Source: Rhodocyclaceae bacterium (lineage in GTDB: Bacteria; Pseudomonadota; Gammaproteobacteria; Burkholderiales; Rhodocyclaceae). From it: a stretch of DNA of 8,230 nucleotides. The stretch spans positions 1 to 8,230 of the forward strand of contig JAEUNN010000404.1 in the NCBI GenBank assembly GCA_016791085.1, given 5' to 3'. Made by a program: the position numbers and the translations under genes. This document shows positions 5,388 to 8,230 of the stretch, in pieces. Below the pieces are notes generated by a model. The model ran no database searches. It saw only the letters and a program-made list of their open reading frames with translations, and was not told the DNA's origin. The stretch's first letter is position 1. Every line of letters starts with the position of its first letter.

Positions 5388-6008
5388 TCAGCCATTTGCG
5401 CCGCCTTCCAGCGCCAGTGCCATGCGCACCAGGTGCGACAGCGATTCGGCCTGCATTTTTTCCATCACGTGGGCGCGGTGCAGTTCCACCGTGCGCGTGG
5501 ATAGGCCCAGTTCGTCGGCAATCTGTTTGTTCAGGCGGCCGGCCACGATGAGGGCCATGACCTCGCGCTCGCGCGGGGTAAGTTCCGCCTGCCGCGCGGC
5601 CATGCGGCGCATTTCGGCGGCTTCGTCGCGGTCGCGCGCGTCGCGCGCGATGGCGGCCTGGATGCGGTCCAGCATTTCCTGGTCGTTGAACGGCTTTTCT
5701 ATGAAATCCAGCGCGCCGGCGCGCATGGCGCGCACCGCCATGGGTACGTCGCCGTGGCCGGTCATGAAAATGATGGGCAGTTCGATGCCGTCGCGTTTGA
5801 GCTTTTCCTGCAGGTCCAGGCCGCTCATGCCGGGCATGCGCACGTCCAGCACCGCGCAGGACGCCCCGCCGGGCCGGTAGCGCTGCAGAAAGTCGTAGGC
5901 CGAGGCATAGCTCGCGGCCACCAGTCCCACCGAACGCACCAGGAGGGCCAGCGCTTCGCGCACGTCGGCTTCATCATCGACGATATGTACCGTGCCTTCA
6001 GGCTGCAT
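5388..6008 (-). CDS. FixJ/LuxR-type response regulator
   Basis: Transcription factor of 206 aa, partner of the adjacent histidine kinase. The receiver domain (about 5-120) has the acidic pair Asp11/Asp12, phosphoacceptor Asp55 in VLDVRMPGMSG, Thr83 in MTGHGDVPMAVRAMRAGA and Lys105 in EKPF, all typical of the FixJ/TtrR/TodT group. A charged linker (121-140) leads to a LuxR helix-turn-helix (about 143-200: LTPREREVMALIVAGRLNKQIA, then LGLSTRTVELHRAHVMEKM). The ATG at 6008 is chosen over the open frame to 6107 because it has GGAG six bases upstream and begins just before the first receiver strand; the longer form would add a Cys/Arg/Pro-rich tail that is the shadow of the kinase C-terminus. It overlaps the kinase gene by 11 bases, so translation is probably coupled. 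Its target promoters are not evident here. Confidence 0.93.
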   Translation of the reverse strand: MQPEGTVHIVDDEADVREALALLVRSVGLVAASYASAYDFLQRYRPGGASCAVLDVRMPGMSGLDLQEKLKRDGIELPIIFMTGHGDVPMAVRAMRAGALDFIEKPFNDQEMLDRIQAAIARDARDRDEAAEMRRMAARQAELTPREREVMALIVAGRLNKQIADELGLSTRTVELHRAHVMEKMQAESLSHLVRMALALEGGANG

Positions 6009-8145
6009 CGCGCACTCCGGCTGCGGCCGCGGGCAGGGACAAATGGAACAACGCGCCCGGGCCGTCCGGTTGTTCCAGCCACAGGCGCGCGCCGTGCGCT
6101 TCGGCAATGGAGCGGCTGATGGCCAGTCCTATGCCCATGCCCGAGGGTTTGGTCGTGAAAAACGCTTCGAATATCTGTTCCGCGCGCTCGGCCTCTATGC
6201 CGCCGGCGTGGTCGCGCACCGACACGCGCGCCCCGCCGTCCGCCTCGAGCGCCGTGGATAGTTCCAGCACGCGTCGGCACTCGGCACAGGAATTCGTGGC
6301 GTCCATGGCATTTTTGACCAGATTCACGATGATTTGCTGAATCTGTATCGCATCCACGCGGACTTGGGGCAAGCCCGGCTGCAGCTTTTCGACCAGCGCG
6401 ATGCCGTACTGGCGCGCTTCCTGGCGCACCAGTGCCAGCACTTCGCCGACCAGGTCGTTGAGGTCGGCCAACTGTGTCTGCACGCCTTCGCGCGCCAGGA
6501 AGCGGCGCAGGCGGCGAATGATTTCCCCCGCGCGCTCGGCCTGCACGGCCACCCGTTCGAGCGCGTGGCGCAAATCGTCGGGCGGATTCGGCTGTTGCGC
6601 GAGCAGGCGCTGGCTGGCGCGCGCATAGGTGTGGATGGCGGTGAGCGGCTGGTTGATTTCGTGCGCGATCGCGGTGGCCATTTCGCCCAGTGCCGACACG
6701 CGCCCGACGTGGGCAAGCTGCTGCAGGTGGCGGCGCGACTGTTCTTCGGCGTGCTTGCGCTCGGTCACGTCGCGTCCGGCCGCCACCACGCTTTCCAGGC
6801 TGCCGTCGGCACGCGTCATGGCGCGCGCCGACCAGGCGATGCTGCGCCAGCCCAGGCGCGTGGCGACGCGCTCCTCGTACACGCCGCGGTGCGGCGCACG
6901 CGCCAGTTCCTGCCAGGCGCGGGCGAAATTGGCGGCATCTTCGGGCGCGCAGTCGGGGCGGAAATTGCTGCCCAGCAATTGCGCCTCGCGCCTGTCGAAC
7001 AGTTCGCAAAACGAGGGGCTCACGAACAGGTAGCGCCGGTCGGCGTCGTACTTGACCACCAGGTCGGTCTGATTTTCGACCAGCAGGCGATACTTTTCCT
7101 CGCTCGCGCGCAGGATGTCCTCGGCGCGCTTGCGGCGCAGTTCCACGCCCGCGCGCGACACGAAAATCTGGAACAGCGGGCTCGCCATGACTTCTTCGTT
7201 GAGCGGCCCTTCGCTCAGAAACACGACATGCCCGATCACCTGTTCTTCATTGCTGTCGAATATCGGCACGCCCAGATAGCCGCGCACGGGCAGGCCGCGC
7301 GCCCCCGCGAACAGTTCGGTCAGACGGTCCGGCACGCAGAACACCTTGCCGTCCTGCACGACTTTTTCGCACGGCGACCCTTCCAGGTTGAATTCGAAAT
7401 TGGGCGTGAAATCGGCGCCGTTCCAGTGCGCCAGCGTGCGTACGCGGGTGGTCGGAAAATCCGTGCATTCGGCGATGAATGCCATGCGGAAATCGAATGC
7501 CAGCGCCAGATTGCGCATGAGCGAACGGAAAAATTCCTTGCCCGTGAGCGGTGCCGTGACGCGCGCTACCCAGCGCAGCATTTCGTCCGTCTGGCGCCTC
7601 TGGGTGATGTCGGTCACCACCGCAAAACTGCCGCGGAAACGCCGCTCTGCATCGAACAGCGGACACGGCGACACCGATATGGACACCACCCGGCCGTCCT
7701 TGCGGCGCATGTCGATTTCGTAGGGGTCGTGCGCGCCGCCGCGCCGGCGCAACTGCTGTTCGTCCCAGATGCCGCGGCAATTGGGGTCGATCAGGTCGGC
7801 CAGCAACAGGCCGCACAATTCTTCGTGCGCATAGCCCAGCATGCGGCAGAAGGCCTGGTTGGCGTAGGCCACGCGGCCATTCGCGTCCAGGCTGGCGAGG
7901 CCTTCGTTCATGGCTTCGACCAGCGCGCGATAGGGGTCCAGCCCGTTCGATTGCTCGCGTTTCGCACCGGCCCGGCGCAACCAGGCCAGCGCGAAAAACC
8001 CCAGCGCAAACACACCGGCCAGCGCCGGCAGCCAGTCCGGCAGGAACAGGTGGACAGCCGTCAGCGTGGCGCAGGCGGCCAGCCCCAGCGCGACGGGCGC
8101 CGGCCAATCGGGCGCGGGTCGCGCCTGGGCGAGGGGAGGGTACAT
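5998..8145 (-). CDS. PAS-GAF-PAS hybrid-input sensor histidine kinase, FixL-like
   Basis: Membrane-anchored sensor kinase, 715 aa. Two helices at about 17-35 and 37-56 are joined by a very short turn, so there is no periplasmic sensor and signals are probably read in the cytoplasm or membrane. Domains in order: PAS (about 72-185, closing FAVVTDITQRR), GAF-like (about 197-335, with LGVPIFDSNEEQVIGHVVF), PAS (about 350-465, closing GRDVTERKHAEE), HisKA with phospho-acceptor His495 in IAHEINQPLTAIHTYARA, and HATPase (about 595-705) with N-box Asn608/Asn612, G1 variant DHAGGI (645-650), F-box FEAFFTTK and G2 GMGIGL (669-674). The HEINQPL box is the FixL/DctB/TtrS subgroup. The ATG at 8145 has AGGA four bases upstream; an in-frame ATG at 8217 lacks this. 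It is the first gene of an operon with the response regulator. No heme-binding histidine can be assigned, so an oxygen sensor should not be assumed. Confidence 0.93.
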   Translation of the reverse strand: MYPPLAQARPAPDWPAPVALGLAACATLTAVHLFLPDWLPALAGVFALGFFALAWLRRAGAKREQSNGLDPYRALVEAMNEGLASLDANGRVAYANQAFCRMLGYAHEELCGLLLADLIDPNCRGIWDEQQLRRRGGAHDPYEIDMRRKDGRVVSISVSPCPLFDAERRFRGSFAVVTDITQRRQTDEMLRWVARVTAPLTGKEFFRSLMRNLALAFDFRMAFIAECTDFPTTRVRTLAHWNGADFTPNFEFNLEGSPCEKVVQDGKVFCVPDRLTELFAGARGLPVRGYLGVPIFDSNEEQVIGHVVFLSEGPLNEEVMASPLFQIFVSRAGVELRRKRAEDILRASEEKYRLLVENQTDLVVKYDADRRYLFVSPSFCELFDRREAQLLGSNFRPDCAPEDAANFARAWQELARAPHRGVYEERVATRLGWRSIAWSARAMTRADGSLESVVAAGRDVTERKHAEEQSRRHLQQLAHVGRVSALGEMATAIAHEINQPLTAIHTYARASQRLLAQQPNPPDDLRHALERVAVQAERAGEIIRRLRRFLAREGVQTQLADLNDLVGEVLALVRQEARQYGIALVEKLQPGLPQVRVDAIQIQQIIVNLVKNAMDATNSCAECRRVLELSTALEADGGARVSVRDHAGGIEAERAEQIFEAFFTTKPSGMGIGLAISRSIAEAHGARLWLEQPDGPGALFHLSLPAAAAGVRDAA

Positions 8146-8230
8146 GTGGTCCTGTTTGTTCGATTTGCGCAAGCCTGCGGCGCCTGCCGGCACGCCCGGG
8201 GCTTGCCGCCGCGGCATGCCTGCGGGCGGC
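8146..8230 (-). other. region upstream of the kinase gene (cut by window)
   Basis: This 85-base stretch holds the kinase ribosome binding site (AGGA, 8150-8153) and a perfect TTGCGCAA palindrome (8165-8172). No convincing -35/-10 pair is visible; the promoter probably lies beyond the window edge or is activator-dependent. Confidence 0.4.

Noticed and set aside
6009..6107. Longer N-terminus for the response regulator
   Set aside because: The extra 33 residues are Cys/Arg/Pro-rich and coincide with the kinase C-terminal coding sequence in another frame; the start at 6008 has a good ribosome binding site.
5825..7009. A 394-codon minus-strand frame overlapping the histidine kinase and regulator genes
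   Set aside because: Same-strand frame-shifted shadow. Its last part re-enters an alternative frame of the regulator gene, and the Arg/Ala/Pro-rich composition is not protein-like, while the kinase frame shows complete domains.
8146..8217. Extended kinase start at 8217
   Set aside because: The extra 24 residues lack family resemblance and the ATG at 8145 has AGGA at proper spacing.
1..8230. CRISPR arrays, tRNA/rRNA genes, transposases, toxin-antitoxin pairs or phage defence genes
   Set aside because: None seen on either strand; all substantial frames with protein-like composition belong to the seven genes described.

Overview
The window is a gene-dense, high-GC stretch of bacterial chromosome. 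Codon use, the mix of families and a recognisable proteobacterial intergenic repeat suggest a betaproteobacterium. A Bordetella/Achromobacter-like (Alcaligenaceae) host is plausible, but that is an impression from sequence character, not a demonstrated assignment. No RNA genes, insertion sequences, CRISPR arrays or phage genes were seen. All intergenic gaps are under 200 bases.

Layout, left to right. (1) 1-972 (+): the 3' part of a PAS-GGDEF diguanylate cyclase, cut by the window edge. (2) 1161-2414 (+): an Old Yellow Enzyme (OYE) family NADH:flavin oxidoreductase with a four-cysteine C-terminal motif, preceded by a possible promoter and a structured leader. (3) 2459-3646 (-): a 12-helix major facilitator transporter of the YbfB/YjiJ type, convergent with the OYE gene across a 10-bp GC-rich stem. 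(4) 3816-4481 (-): a TetR-family repressor of the AcuR/NemR type. (5) 4584-5210 (+): an NAD(P)-binding Rossmann oxidoreductase, divergent from the repressor. (6) 5388-6008 and 5998-8145 (-): a two-component system with a FixJ/LuxR-type response regulator and a PAS-GAF-PAS histidine kinase. The kinase gene is first and overlaps the regulator gene by 11 bases.

The most informative non-coding site is the repressor/oxidoreductase intergenic region. A perfect 19-bp inverted repeat (ATTAGAC-N5-GTCTAAT, 4490-4508) contains a -10-like hexamer for each direction and sits beside a consensus -35 for the repressor gene. This is a classic autoregulated divergent TetR operator. The repressor promoter lies so close to its start codon that the mRNA should be leaderless or nearly so.

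Inferred biology: genes 2-5 look like a small electrophile/quinone or xenobiotic response module (OYE reductase, NAD(P)H oxidoreductase, efflux-type MFS and a thiol-bearing AcuR/NemR-like sensor). Only the Rossmann gene and the repressor itself have a visible operator. The two-component system is a separate unit whose signal and targets cannot be read from this window. I found no evidence of a wholly new system. The best leads are the operator architecture, the leaderless repressor and the unusual C-terminal half of the OYE enzyme.
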